Origin: M3007 sp031425155
GTDB taxonomy: Bacteria; Bacteroidota; Bacteroidia; Chitinophagales; Saprospiraceae
Assembly (NCBI GenBank): GCA_031425155.1
Contig: JANPIV010000058.1
Coordinates: 45,636-109,635 of the forward strand
Reading direction: 5' to 3'
DNA: 64,000 nt
Positions 15,365-24,403 of the stretch are shown here, one piece after another. The position numbers and the translations under genes are program-made. The number at the start of each line of letters is the position of its first letter. Position 1 is the stretch's first letter. The notes under the pieces are model-generated. The model did not search any database, was not told the origin of the DNA, and saw only the letters and a program-made list of their open reading frames with translations.

Positions 15365-18040
15365 ATGGGAGAAATAACCCAAACGGATGAATGGCAACTC
15401 GAACAGGCCGAATGGCTGGAGGCCATGGAAGAAATACTGGAAGCGCATGGCAAGGGCCGTACGGAGGAATTGTTCCAGAACCTGCGCCGTCTGCTCGCCC
15501 GCAAAGGCGTGGCCAATAGCGGTGCCGCGCTGAATACGCCCTACCTGAATACCATCGCGCCGGAAGATCAGCCGGACTACCCCGGCGACCGCGAACTGGA
15601 GCAAAAAATCGAGAATATTATCCGCTGGAATGCCCAGGCGATGGTGCTGCAAGGGGCCGATAAACACCTCGCGCTCGGCGGTCACATTGCCACGTATGCG
15701 GCTTGTTCCACGCTGTGGGAAGTGCTGTTCAATCACTTTTTACGCAAGCGTTCGGCGGACTATGGCGGCGATCTGCTGATGATCCAGGGCCATGCTTCGC
15801 CGGGTATTTACGCCCGCGCCGTGTGGGAAGGCCGTTTGCCGGAGCAGACCATCGCCGATTTTCGGCAGGAGCTGCTGGGTGGCGTTTCTTCGTATCCGCA
15901 CCCGCGCCGGATGCCGAAATTCTGGCAGGCACCCACCGTTTCGATGGGTTTGGGGCCGATGACCGCCGTGTATCAGGCGCGTTTTATGCGGTATTTGGAA
16001 AATCGCGGCCTCAAACCGGAAAATGGCGGCAAAGTCTGGCATTTCATCGGCGACGGCGAAATAGACGAACCGGAAATCTACGGCACCATCGGCATGGCCA
16101 GCCGGGAGAACCTGAACAATATTGTTTTTGTGGTCAACTGCAACCTGCAACGCCTCGACGGGCCAGTGCGTGGGAATGGCAAGATCATCCAGGAAGTGGA
16201 ACGCCATTTCCTCGGGGCCAGTTGGGAAGTCATCAAAGTGCTGTGGGGTACGGAATGGGACGACCTGTTTGCCCGCGACACCGATGGTGCTTTGCTCACG
16301 CGTTTGGAAGCGATGGTGGACGGCGATTTTCAGGAGTTAATTAACCTGACCAGTGCCGCCATTCGCGAGAAACTGGCCAATGGCGACCCGCGTATCACGG
16401 CCCTGCTCGCCGATATTCCCGACGAAAAACTGCTGATCCTGCGGCGCGGTGGCCACGATGTGGACAAAGTATATGCCGCCTACGAACGCGCCATGCGCTC
16501 GGACAAACCCGTGGCCATCATCGCGCAAACGGTGAAAGGTTATGGTATGGGCAAGGCCGCCGAGGGGCTGAACAAGGCCCACCAAACCAAGGATTTGAGT
16601 GTTGAAATCCGGCTGTCCACGCGTACCCGCTATGGCATTCCGATCACCGACGAAGAAGCGCAAGCCGCCAAATTCTACTTCCCCGGCCCGGATGAACCGG
16701 AAACGAAATACATGCACCAGCGGCGCAAAGCCCTGGGCGGTTATCTGCCCGAACGCTCTGACGAATACACGAAATTTGAACTGCCCGGAGTCGAACTTTT
16801 TGATAAACAACTGCGCGGTAGCGAGGCCGGAAAAACGGTTTCGACCACCGGCGCGATGGTGGATATTATGAACCAATTGCTTAAAAATAAAGCAGTTGGC
16901 AAATATATTGTGCCCATCGTACCCGACGAAGCCCAGACCTTCGGGATGGAGCCCCTGTTCAATTCGTTCAAAATCTGGAACCAGAAAGGCCAGCTCTACA
17001 CCCCACTTGAAATCGGCATTTCCGTCATCAAATACGTGGAAAGCAAGACGGGCCAGGTGTTGCAGGAAGGCATCAACGAAGACGGCGCGACGGCCAGTTT
17101 CACGGCGGCGGGTACGGCTTATGCGCTGCATGGCATTCCGATGGTGCCGTTCTATATTTACTACTCCATGTTCGGTTTCCAGCGCGTGGGCGACATGGTC
17201 TGGGCCGCCGCCGATATGCTTACCAAGGGTTTCCTGCTCGGTGGCACCGCCGGACGCACTACGCTTAACGGCGAAGGGCTGCAACACCAGGATGGCCACT
17301 CCCTGCTGATGGCCCAAACGGTGCCGAGCGTGATCAGTTACGACCCGGCATTCGCCTACGAACTGGCGGTAATCGTCCATGATGGTCTGCGCCGGATGTA
17401 CGTGGAGAACGAGAACAAACTCTACTACATCACGGTCTATAATGAGAATTTGCTGATGCCGGCCATGCCCAAAGAGGACGTGCAGGAGGGCATCAAACGC
17501 GGTTTGTATCGTTTCCAGAAATCGGCCACCAAATCAGCAAAAGCGGGCGTGAAAGCGCACCTTTTTGGCTCCGGGGTCATCATGGATCAGGTCATCAAAG
17601 CGGCGGAAATACTGGAAAAAGAAGGCGTGAGCACCGACATCTGGAGTGCCACTTCCTGGATCGAACTCTACCGCGATGCCGTCACCTGCGACCGCTGGAA
17701 CCTGCTCCACCCTAACCAGCCCGAAAAAACGCCCTACGTACAGCAGGTCCTCAAAGGCGAAGAAGGCGTATTCGTGAGTGCCAATGACTGGATCAAGCTG
17801 ACGGCGGGCCAACTCGCTCCCTGGATGCCCCAGGATTTTATCGCCCTCGGTACCGATGGTTTTGGTCTGTCCGAAAGCCGCGAAAGCCTGCGCGATTACT
17901 TTGAGATTTCGCCGAAATACATTGCTTTTGCCGCGGTGCGTTTGTTGCAAAAACAGGGCAAAGTAACGGACAAGGCGGTGCAGGATTTTATGAAAAAGCA
18001 CAAGATTGTGGCGGATAAAATGGATCCGATGGTGGTGTGA
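15365..18040 (+). CDS. aceE: Pyruvate dehydrogenase E1 component, homodimeric type
   Basis: An 891-residue protein, close to the 887 of the enterobacterial enzyme. It decarboxylates pyruvate with thiamine diphosphate and transfers the acetyl group to the lipoyl domain of E2. The thiamine-diphosphate motif is GDGEIDEPEIYG (residues 229-240), with the terminal Asn in VVNCNLQRLDGPVRGNGK. The pyrimidine domain holds INEDGATASFTAAGTAYALHG and the C-terminal transketolase-like domain DGFGLSESRESLRDYFEIS. No E2 (aceF) or E3 gene is adjacent, so the complex is encoded elsewhere. Many Bacteroidota use the two-subunit E1 instead, which makes this lone copy notable. Confidence 0.96.
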   Translation: MGEITQTDEWQLEQAEWLEAMEEILEAHGKGRTEELFQNLRRLLARKGVANSGAALNTPYLNTIAPEDQPDYPGDRELEQKIENIIRWNAQAMVLQGADKHLALGGHIATYAACSTLWEVLFNHFLRKRSADYGGDLLMIQGHASPGIYARAVWEGRLPEQTIADFRQELLGGVSSYPHPRRMPKFWQAPTVSMGLGPMTAVYQARFMRYLENRGLKPENGGKVWHFIGDGEIDEPEIYGTIGMASRENLNNIVFVVNCNLQRLDGPVRGNGKIIQEVERHFLGASWEVIKVLWGTEWDDLFARDTDGALLTRLEAMVDGDFQELINLTSAAIREKLANGDPRITALLADIPDEKLLILRRGGHDVDKVYAAYERAMRSDKPVAIIAQTVKGYGMGKAAEGLNKAHQTKDLSVEIRLSTRTRYGIPITDEEAQAAKFYFPGPDEPETKYMHQRRKALGGYLPERSDEYTKFELPGVELFDKQLRGSEAGKTVSTTGAMVDIMNQLLKNKAVGKYIVPIVPDEAQTFGMEPLFNSFKIWNQKGQLYTPLEIGISVIKYVESKTGQVLQEGINEDGATASFTAAGTAYALHGIPMVPFYIYYSMFGFQRVGDMVWAAADMLTKGFLLGGTAGRTTLNGEGLQHQDGHSLLMAQTVPSVISYDPAFAYELAVIVHDGLRRMYVENENKLYYITVYNENLLMPAMPKEDVQEGIKRGLYRFQKSATKSAKAGVKAHLFGSGVIMDQVIKAAEILEKEGVSTDIWSATSWIELYRDAVTCDRWNLLHPNQPEKTPYVQQVLKGEEGVFVSANDWIKLTAGQLAPWMPQDFIALGTDGFGLSESRESLRDYFEISPKYIAFAAVRLLQKQGKVTDKAVQDFMKKHKIVADKMDPMVV

Positions 18041-18077
18041 GGAGGGGGATTTGAAGAGGCGAGAATTTGAGGATTTG

Positions 18078-18140
18078 AGTGGTGGCATGGGTTCTGTAAA
18101 GTTTTTCAAAGAAAAACTTTACAGAACCCATGCCACCACT
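18078..18140. repeat. 30-bp perfect inverted repeat with a 3-nt loop
   Basis: Bases 18078-18107 are exactly complementary in reverse to 18111-18140, with AAA between them. The arm begins AGTGGTGGCATGGGTTCTGT and ends in TTTTTC. It follows the aceE stop by 38 nt and ends 10 nt before the -7 box of the toxin-antitoxin operon. It is far longer than an ordinary terminator stem and could be a transposon-derived mini-element, a terminator of aceE, or both. Confidence 0.9.
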
Positions 18141-18149
18141 AGCAATCGT

Positions 18150-18157
18150 TATCTTTG
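18150..18157 (+). promoter_or_regulatory. -7 box TATCTTTG for the toxin-antitoxin operon
   Basis: A perfect TAnnTTTG match, 18 nt before the antitoxin ATG at 18175. The -33 position falls inside the right arm of the long hairpin, so hairpin formation or a protein bound there could affect this promoter. Confidence 0.5.
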
Positions 18158-18174
18158 TAAAAAACAAAAATACT

Positions 18175-18411
18175 ATGGGTCAATTGATATTGGAATTTTC
18201 CAATCAAGACGATTTGATGATGCTGCTTTCTTTCGCCAAGCGATTGAATGCCCGTATTGTCTCGGTCAAACAAGAAGAAAAAACCAGTGGAAAGAAGGCT
18301 GTAGAAGATCGTCTGGAACTGCTACAGCAAGCAGCCCAAGACCCGCTATTTCTTGCTGATGTAGCGGAGGTTATGGATGATTTTGCCCATGCTGATCAGG
18401 ATGTCCTATGA
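18175..18411 (+). CDS. Putative antitoxin of a PemK/MazF-type pair
   Basis: A 78-residue protein, MGQLILEFSNQDDLMMLLSF at its start, then a helical, charged chain with ARIVSVKQEEKTSGKKAVED and an acidic C-terminus (DVAEVMDDFAHADQDVL). I do not recognise a DNA-binding fold. Its role is inferred from position: the stop overlaps the toxin start by 4 nt (ATGA), the classic arrangement. The ATG at 18175 is chosen because it follows the promoter; an upstream ATG at 18130 lies in the hairpin. Confidence 0.7.
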   Translation: MGQLILEFSNQDDLMMLLSFAKRLNARIVSVKQEEKTSGKKAVEDRLELLQQAAQDPLFLADVAEVMDDFAHADQDVL

Positions 18412-18761
18412 GTAAATTTCTGAAATGGCATATTTACCGTGCCAATCTCGACCCAACCATAGGTTCCGAACAAGGCAAAAGTCGACCAGTTTTGATTATT
18501 AGCGAGGATGTTATTAATGGACTGCTTCATTGTGTAAATGTGCTGCCGATTACCTCCCGAAAATCAGATCGCCGTATTTATCCCAATGAAGTCCTGTTGC
18601 CACTTGGAATTGGCGGCTTACAAAACGAATCCATTGTACTTTGCCACCAAATCAGAACACTTGATAAAAAGCGGCTTTCTACGGAATATGGTGTAGTGGA
18701 AGCAGAAATAATACAGCAAGAAATATTGGACGCGCTTTGCTTTCAACTTGGGATTCCATAA
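18408..18761 (+). CDS. PemK/MazF-family toxin (mRNA interferase)
   Basis: A 117-residue protein of the PemK/MazF family, which cleaves RNA and is held inactive by the antitoxin. Family marks are the N-terminal strand WHIYRANLDPTIGSEQGKSR with PVLIISED, the central NVLPITSRK, and the C-terminal SIVLCHQIRTLDKKRLS containing the conserved Arg-Thr-Asp-Lys-like segment. Length is typical. It is translationally coupled to the antitoxin and converges on the TIR protein gene 12 bp away. Confidence 0.9.
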   Translation: MSKFLKWHIYRANLDPTIGSEQGKSRPVLIISEDVINGLLHCVNVLPITSRKSDRRIYPNEVLLPLGIGGLQNESIVLCHQIRTLDKKRLSTEYGVVEAEIIQQEILDALCFQLGIP

Positions 18762-18773
18762 AGGATAAAAAAG

Positions 18774-20504
18774 TTACCGGGCCAGCCGAAAGCCGAAATC
18801 GTTGTACCGGTTGACCGGGTAGAACCTGCCGCGGCAGGCGGCGCGGCAGTAGTTAGGCCTGAGGGACCAAGACCCGCCACGAACCACGCGGAGCGAAGCA
18901 TGACCACCCTGTTCCCAAGCCGAACCATCCTTCAGAGCATTTTTGTAAGACTCATGCCAGACATCCTGGCACCATTCCCATACGTTGCCGCTCATATCGT
19001 GCAGCCCGAGCGCGTTGGCCGAGAAAGCATTGACTACTGTAGTTTTCTGCCGATATCCACCGACTTTCGAGTAGTCTTTTTTGTTTTCTTCCCGGCCATC
19101 GAAGTTCATTTCTTTGGGGTCCGCCTTCTCCTGTCCATTCCCAAAGCGTATTTTTTTGCCCCCTTCCCGTGCCGCATACTCCCATTCGGCTTCTGAGGGT
19201 AAGCGGTATTTTTTCCCGGTTTTTTCATTGAGTTTTTTGATAAAATTTTGCGCATCGTCCCAACTCACTTGCTCTATGGGTAGGTTTTCATCGCCTTTAA
19301 AATGGGCAGGATTATCGCCCATGATAGCCTTCCACTGGGCCTGGGTCACGGGGTATTTGCAGAGATGAAAGTCCCTGATCGTGACGCGATGTACCGGTTT
19401 TTCCCAAGAATCGCCATCGCCGAAGGTATCACCCATGTTGAAGGAGCCGCCTTTTATGGGGATCATTAAGTCCACAAAGGGGTCATTCTCTCTTATCAGG
19501 CGTGCTAAACGGGTAGATTCCTCCTCTTCGCTTTTTTTCTTTTCGGCCTGCTCACGTTGCTTTTGTGCGACCGCTTCGCGAGTACGTTGCTCAGTATCTT
19601 CCCGTACCTGTTTTTTCCGTTCGGCTTCTTTTTTTGCCTCTTCCATATCATGAAGAGCAACCAACGCCTCTGCCAGATGAATACCTAACGGGTATTTCTG
19701 AATATAATCTTGGTATGCGCCTTCGGTAGCAGCATCATGAGCATTTTTCCACGCATTATGGTCGGCCTTTTCTCTTTGACGATTCCCCTCCTCCTCTCGT
19801 TTTTTTTGCTCGGATTCGGTTATGGTAGAGAGCTCAATCGCACATTTCTTTCTTAGTTTTTCCAATTCTTCCCGGGCAGGATCAAAGCCAGTTTCCCAGA
19901 TAATCAGTGCATTGTCTAAAAGAAATATTGCTTCTGTCCATTTCTTGTCTCCAACCATTATATTGGCCCTGGCAATCAGGTTGGCACATTCCTGTTGCCG
20001 TTGCAAGCGACGTACTTCTGCCAATCGCAACCCTTCCACCTTTTCCACCAAAATATCAATTTCCTCAAAAATGGTCAAATAAGCCGCGTCCACATGGTGC
20101 CAATGTGGGTCGGTGACGGGATAACCTTTTTTGGGCAATAGTTCATACCGTTCCAGGTTCTCAAAAGGTGTATGCTTTAAGGTGCAGGGCCGCAGTTTTA
20201 TCCCGACAGCAATGGCTTCTCCTGTTTGGTGCCTCTGCAAGGCAATTGGAGCTTCTACCTCATAGAAATAGTCGGAATCAAGCGCATCGGGACTGAGTAG
20301 AAGCAGGATAATGTCGGCTTGGCTGAGTTTTTCACGAATATCAGCATCCCAATCACCTCCACCTTCGATATTGTAATTGTCCCAAATAGACACCTTTCCT
20401 GCCCGCACCAGCGGCTTGAGCCGACGGCGGATTTCGTCTTTGAAGACTAAGTCTTTGTGCGAATAAGCAATAAAAATCCGAACAGGCTGAAGATCAGTAC
20501 TCAT
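18774..20504 (-). CDS. TIR-domain protein with C-terminal FGE-sulfatase (C-type-lectin-like) domain
   Basis: A 576-residue cytoplasmic protein. A TIR domain fills about residues 6-135 (IFIAYSHKDLVFKDEIRRRL, IWDNYNIEGGGDWDADI, ADIILLLLSPDAL, DYFYEVEAP with the candidate catalytic Glu). Helical, Lys/Glu-rich coiled coil follows (about 140-330). The rest is a formylglycine-generating-enzyme fold: GGSFNMGD, LCKYPVTQAQWKAIMG, YRLPSEAEWEYAAR, SGNVWEWCQD and RVVRGGSWSLRPN ... FGFRLAR. The catalytic Cys pair of true FGE is not evident, so a binding role is likelier. The last 35 codons resemble the variable region of retroelement-diversified proteins (see findings). TIR domains often degrade NAD in defence; that role here is inferred. 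Confidence 0.9.
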   Translation of the reverse strand: MSTDLQPVRIFIAYSHKDLVFKDEIRRRLKPLVRAGKVSIWDNYNIEGGGDWDADIREKLSQADIILLLLSPDALDSDYFYEVEAPIALQRHQTGEAIAVGIKLRPCTLKHTPFENLERYELLPKKGYPVTDPHWHHVDAAYLTIFEEIDILVEKVEGLRLAEVRRLQRQQECANLIARANIMVGDKKWTEAIFLLDNALIIWETGFDPAREELEKLRKKCAIELSTITESEQKKREEEGNRQREKADHNAWKNAHDAATEGAYQDYIQKYPLGIHLAEALVALHDMEEAKKEAERKKQVREDTEQRTREAVAQKQREQAEKKKSEEEESTRLARLIRENDPFVDLMIPIKGGSFNMGDTFGDGDSWEKPVHRVTIRDFHLCKYPVTQAQWKAIMGDNPAHFKGDENLPIEQVSWDDAQNFIKKLNEKTGKKYRLPSEAEWEYAAREGGKKIRFGNGQEKADPKEMNFDGREENKKDYSKVGGYRQKTTVVNAFSANALGLHDMSGNVWEWCQDVWHESYKNALKDGSAWEQGGHASLRVVRGGSWSLRPNYCRAACRGRFYPVNRYNDFGFRLAR

Positions 20505-20534
20505 GCGGTGTTAGGTAATGCTAAGATTATCCGA

Positions 20535-20542
20535 CAAACATA
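20535..20542 (-). promoter_or_regulatory. -7 box TATGTTTG for the TIR-FGE gene
   Basis: The minus strand reads TATGTTTG, a full TAnnTTTG match, about 31 nt before the ATG at 20504. No TTG is found 19-21 nt further upstream, so only the -7 element supports it. Confidence 0.4.
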
Positions 20543-20635
20543 GCGCAATCGCGCCATTTTTTGGCATAGACCAACTCAGGCCCCGCCTTGGTGCGAATTT
20601 TTACGTCCAATAAGACAACATCCATCCTTCGCATC

Positions 20636-21703
20636 ATGGAACCGATCCAAAATCATAAAACGTACTTTTTTCAACAGCAATTGATGAATATGCTGCGCTG
20701 GGAAGCGCATCCGCCGCCGTGGACGCGTATGATCCTCTGCGCTACGGCAACTTGTGTACCAATGATGATCGGTCTGTGGCGGGACCAACTGGTGATCTCT
20801 ATTTATGGTGCGCTGACCGGCTACATTCTGGGATTGAGCGATCATTCCGGCCCGTTTAAACACCGGCTCTGGACGATTACCCTGACGTTTTTACTGCTCA
20901 TTGCGGGATTTACCGTCGGCTATTTGTTACAGGGAAACTGGATGGCGTATTTGATACTGTTTACGGCCCTGGTCTATTGGTTAGGTATTCTGGCCGGAGC
21001 AGGTGCGGAACTGGAAAGAGCCCTGCTTTTTACCACTATCGCTCTGGTATCGGCCTATTTTTCCATTCCGCTTGCCCCGGCCATTATACCACTGCTCTGG
21101 TTTTATACGGGTATTGGTTATTTGTGTTTAATTATAGGCATTCCACTACTGGCCGTGATTAGAAAACCTAGTCCGGAATCTATTACGGGATTCCGAATGG
21201 CTTTAAAGAAAACGCTGACGTTGCGTAAGGAAAAGCACCTGTATGCAGCATCGTATGCAATGTTTGCCTTATTGTCGGTGTGGGTAGCTTATTACTTTCA
21301 AATAGAACGGGGCTATTGGGTCACTATAACGGTTTTATTAGTGATGAAACCAGATCAGAACCCCGCTTTTTACAGAGCATTTCAGCGGTCTATTGGCACC
21401 CTGCTCGCCGTTGGATGTGTAGATATTCTGCTTCAAATAGAAGAAGATCCACGCTGGCTGATTCCCGTGATTATCGGTTGTGCGCTGGGTGTCCCCTGGG
21501 CCATTAAGAAGAATTACTGGTTAATGACCTTTCTGGTGACTATCATGTTGGTCCTGATGCTCGAACTTGTTGCGCCACATCCAGATAATTTGCATACACC
21601 GTTCGTGCGCCTGATTGCTACCCTGCTGGGTTGTGGTTTGGGGCTGGCAGGAATGATGATTTCCAAAATGGCAAGCACCCAATATGAGGAGGAGGGAATG
21701 TGA
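20636..21703 (+). CDS. FUSC-family membrane protein
   Basis: A 355-residue inner-membrane protein of the FUSC (fusaric-acid-resistance-like) family, whose members are implicated in export of aromatic or amphipathic compounds. Hydrophobic helices form two bundles (about residues 30-155 and 195-340), the second opening with the family motif ALLSVWVAYYFQIERGYWVTITVLLVMKPD split here across two lines of the fold: WVAYYFQIERGYWVTIT then VLLVMKPDQNPAFYRAFQRS. It is half the size of full YccS-type proteins. The ATG at 20636 is used because earlier in-frame starts are only TTG. No periplasmic adaptor gene is adjacent. Confidence 0.85.
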   Translation: MEPIQNHKTYFFQQQLMNMLRWEAHPPPWTRMILCATATCVPMMIGLWRDQLVISIYGALTGYILGLSDHSGPFKHRLWTITLTFLLLIAGFTVGYLLQGNWMAYLILFTALVYWLGILAGAGAELERALLFTTIALVSAYFSIPLAPAIIPLLWFYTGIGYLCLIIGIPLLAVIRKPSPESITGFRMALKKTLTLRKEKHLYAASYAMFALLSVWVAYYFQIERGYWVTITVLLVMKPDQNPAFYRAFQRSIGTLLAVGCVDILLQIEEDPRWLIPVIIGCALGVPWAIKKNYWLMTFLVTIMLVLMLELVAPHPDNLHTPFVRLIATLLGCGLGLAGMMISKMASTQYEEEGM

Positions 21704-21704
21704 C

Positions 21705-24131
21705 TTATCGCACCAGCAACACATCCCCGCTCAGCCACCCCTCTTTTCCCCGCTGCCGCAATCGCGCCGTCCACAGATACACCCCCGCAGGCAGGGCACG
21801 CCCCCGGGAGGTGCCGTCCCAATGCGGCAGGGTCCCACCGTCGGTATGATACACCAGACTTCCCCAGCGATCAAAAGCCTGAAAATCAAGCACTTCCAGA
21901 TCATCGCCGAATAATTCAAAGTAGGCATTCGGGCCGTCGCTGCCGGGCGCGAACACGTTGGGCGCATACAGCGCAAATCCCTGGCGGCAGGGCGCACGAT
22001 GCACCAGCACCGAATCCATATAGTGACAGCCCCGGAAATTGATCTCGCGCCGCACCCAGCCCGCACCATCGAAGGAAAACTCCGCGTAACCACTCTGGCC
22101 ATTCCAGGCAATATCGCCAGCCACGCTTCTGCCCACCGAAAAAGTGAGTGGTTCGTCAAGGCACAGGGTCGTATCAGTAGGTAAAGCCGCCGGTAGCGGG
22201 AACAAACTCACCGACACAAAATCAGCGGCGGAGCACTCTCCCCGATAGACCGACACTGCATAATAGCCCTGCTCCGTGACGGGTCGGCGGGCCGTTTCAA
22301 AACCATCATACCAGCGATAGCGGTCGGCGTTAGGCGTGGTCGCATCCAGCCAAAGCGTATCCTGCCCACAGATCGTCGTGTCGCCCGGCAGATGCACAAA
22401 CAAGCCTTCGAGCCGTTGCAGCCGCACGGTATCGCTGACCGTACAGCCATTACTTTCAGCGGTGACGCTGTACTCGCCAGTGCCGGGAATATTCCGTTTC
22501 GGCAGCGTGGAACCGTCGTTCCACAGATAGGTTGCTGCACCCGCAGTCGTCGCATCGAGCATGATTTGCGCAGTGCCACAAATGGTAGTATCAGGCCCTA
22601 AATCGAAAGGTGCGGGGCCAGGCACCACGGTTAGCGAAGCCAAAAAAGTATCGCGGCAAAAGCCGGTCGCTGTGGCCAGCGTGACCGTGGCCGGGCCGGG
22701 ATTGGCAAATTGTATTCCACCCACCGTTGGGCTGCCGGACTGCGTGGCGGGCAGCCCGCCGCCGAAAAACCAGTGGTAAGTATCGGCAACACCTGGCCCG
22801 ATGGCATTTGCGGCGAGGGATTTATACGAGCATAACGCGTTGGTAGCCAATGCAATATCGGTCACCGGCTTTTCCTGGCCGCAAAAATCCTGTAATGCTG
22901 CGGTGAATGGAAAATAGTCGCAATCTGCCGGACCGGGCGGGTTGCGGTCTTCCACCTGCCATTGAAAATCGAGGGGCGTATCGGTCCCGTTTTCCAACGT
23001 AATGGGCATAGTATTGGAAGGACAATCAGCACATTGTCCCAGCGCATCTGTCTTTAACAGCAGGTGCCCGCCTGACCGGTAGCGGAGCGCGGCAATGCCC
23101 CCATCGTTGGTGACCATGAGGTTGCTGATGCCATAGTTGTGGCAGGCATCGTACCGTCTGGCCCATTTAAAATCACCTTCGGGAGAAAGACAGATTAGGT
23201 CGGGCACAGGCTGGTCTTTGCGGGTTTCGTAATTGCCGATCAGCACGTCGCCGGTGGGGGAATGGACGATGGCTGGTATCCAGTTGAGAGCAGGCGGCAC
23301 ACCTAATCGTTTGGCCCACAAGATATTACCTTGAAAGTCAATGCGCAACGCGCAATTGGCTTGCGGTAATGGCCCGGCTTCGGTGGCGGCAAAAGCCCAG
23401 CTGCCGTCGGGCATTTCCGTAAAGGCTTTGAACAAAAAACGTGGATACCGACGGCTCCACAGTATTTCGCCATCGGCAGAAATACGCAGCAGAAAACCAA
23501 ACGAACTGGCCAATTGGCCGTTACCACAGATCAGGAACGAACCGTCGGACAATCGCTGCAAGGCGCGGGGGTAGTTCACCGCCTGAGTCGTAAAGGCTTT
23601 TATCCATTGCCGGGTGCCATCGGGTGCTATTTTAGTAAAAATAATACGACTCGGCTGGCTGCTTCCCGGTGCGCTGAAACGCGCTGACATGACATAGGCA
23701 TTGCCCGCCGGATCGGTGGCCAGCCGGTTATGCGCCCAATGCAGCACTTCGCCATAATGAACGCTGGTCTGCCAAAGGGGCTGGCCGCTGGCGTTCAGGC
23801 GGGCCAGGATCAGGTAATCGTCGAGGGCGGTGTTGGCATTAGTGCGGTCGTACAGAGCCCACACGCCGTTGTCGGGTGCCTTTTCCAGATCATAGATAAA
23901 ACGGACTTCGGTGGTGTCGCCTTTATGCAGGTCTTCGCCGCCGAGCCATTGGCCGTTGGCATCCAGACGAATGATTTTACCCAAAAAAGTACCCAGCCAA
24001 AGATGATTATCCGCCGTTTGCTCAAAGGTAAACAAGCCATTGACACCCTTTATTTCCTGCTGAAAAGTGCTCTGGCCAGCGAGGGGATGGTAACCGGCGA
24101 GTGCCAATGCAAAATATACCCATCTGGCCAT
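21705..24131 (-). CDS. Large secreted protein with CHU_C (T9SS type B) sorting domain
   Basis: An 808-residue exported protein. After a signal peptide (ALALAGYHPLAGQ) come seven or so beta-propeller-like repeats (about 20-370; LIRLDANGQWLGG, LARLNASGQPLWQT, LLRISADGEILWSR and similar). They are followed by PKD/Ig-like segments with repeated DLGPDTTICG / LPGDTTICGQDTLWLDAT units (about 420-700). The C-terminus is a gliding-motility-associated domain: YAPNVFAPGSDGPNAYFELF ... FDRWGSLVYHT ... WDGTSRGRALPAGVYLW, the signal for surface attachment by type IX secretion. The gene converges on the FUSC gene with one base between the stops. Ligand unknown. Confidence 0.88.
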   Translation of the reverse strand: MARWVYFALALAGYHPLAGQSTFQQEIKGVNGLFTFEQTADNHLWLGTFLGKIIRLDANGQWLGGEDLHKGDTTEVRFIYDLEKAPDNGVWALYDRTNANTALDDYLILARLNASGQPLWQTSVHYGEVLHWAHNRLATDPAGNAYVMSARFSAPGSSQPSRIIFTKIAPDGTRQWIKAFTTQAVNYPRALQRLSDGSFLICGNGQLASSFGFLLRISADGEILWSRRYPRFLFKAFTEMPDGSWAFAATEAGPLPQANCALRIDFQGNILWAKRLGVPPALNWIPAIVHSPTGDVLIGNYETRKDQPVPDLICLSPEGDFKWARRYDACHNYGISNLMVTNDGGIAALRYRSGGHLLLKTDALGQCADCPSNTMPITLENGTDTPLDFQWQVEDRNPPGPADCDYFPFTAALQDFCGQEKPVTDIALATNALCSYKSLAANAIGPGVADTYHWFFGGGLPATQSGSPTVGGIQFANPGPATVTLATATGFCRDTFLASLTVVPGPAPFDLGPDTTICGTAQIMLDATTAGAATYLWNDGSTLPKRNIPGTGEYSVTAESNGCTVSDTVRLQRLEGLFVHLPGDTTICGQDTLWLDATTPNADRYRWYDGFETARRPVTEQGYYAVSVYRGECSAADFVSVSLFPLPAALPTDTTLCLDEPLTFSVGRSVAGDIAWNGQSGYAEFSFDGAGWVRREINFRGCHYMDSVLVHRAPCRQGFALYAPNVFAPGSDGPNAYFELFGDDLEVLDFQAFDRWGSLVYHTDGGTLPHWDGTSRGRALPAGVYLWTARLRQRGKEGWLSGDVLLVR

Positions 24132-24403
24132 TTTGTAGTGTTTTTGTTGGTTGGCGAAAAAAGTTGATAAAGGTTGATGAGAGTTGATAAAGGTTTATAA
24201 AAAAGCGCAGAATCCACCTTTTGGCCAACCATTATCTAACATTATTTCCCTTTATCGGAAATTTATTCGCCAAATAACACCACAAAAAGAATTTTGAAAA
24301 AAATAAAAGAAGAATTAATTGCTCAAACAGGCAATAGATATGAATTCTCGATCGCACTTATCAACCTTTACAAACCCCTATCAACCTTCATCAACCTATT
24401 TTA
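24132..24403. other. Intergenic region of inverted low-complexity words
   Basis: A 272-bp gap between two minus-strand genes. Its left part repeats GTTGATAAAGGTTGATGAGA-like words (24161-24196) and its right part repeats the inverse, TATCAACCTTTACAAACCCC and TATCAACCTTCATCAACC (24358-24400), so the ends can pair into a long imperfect stem. No gene is evident. Confidence 0.5.

Noticed and set aside
16337..17380. A 347-codon minus-strand frame opposite aceE
   Set aside because: Shadow of the GC-biased third positions of aceE; no recognisable domain.
20504..24131. A reverse transcriptase or template repeat near the TIR-FGE gene
   Set aside because: Neighbouring proteins are a FUSC transporter and a T9SS cargo; no YxDD protein and no second copy of the 18777-18885 sequence is present in the window.
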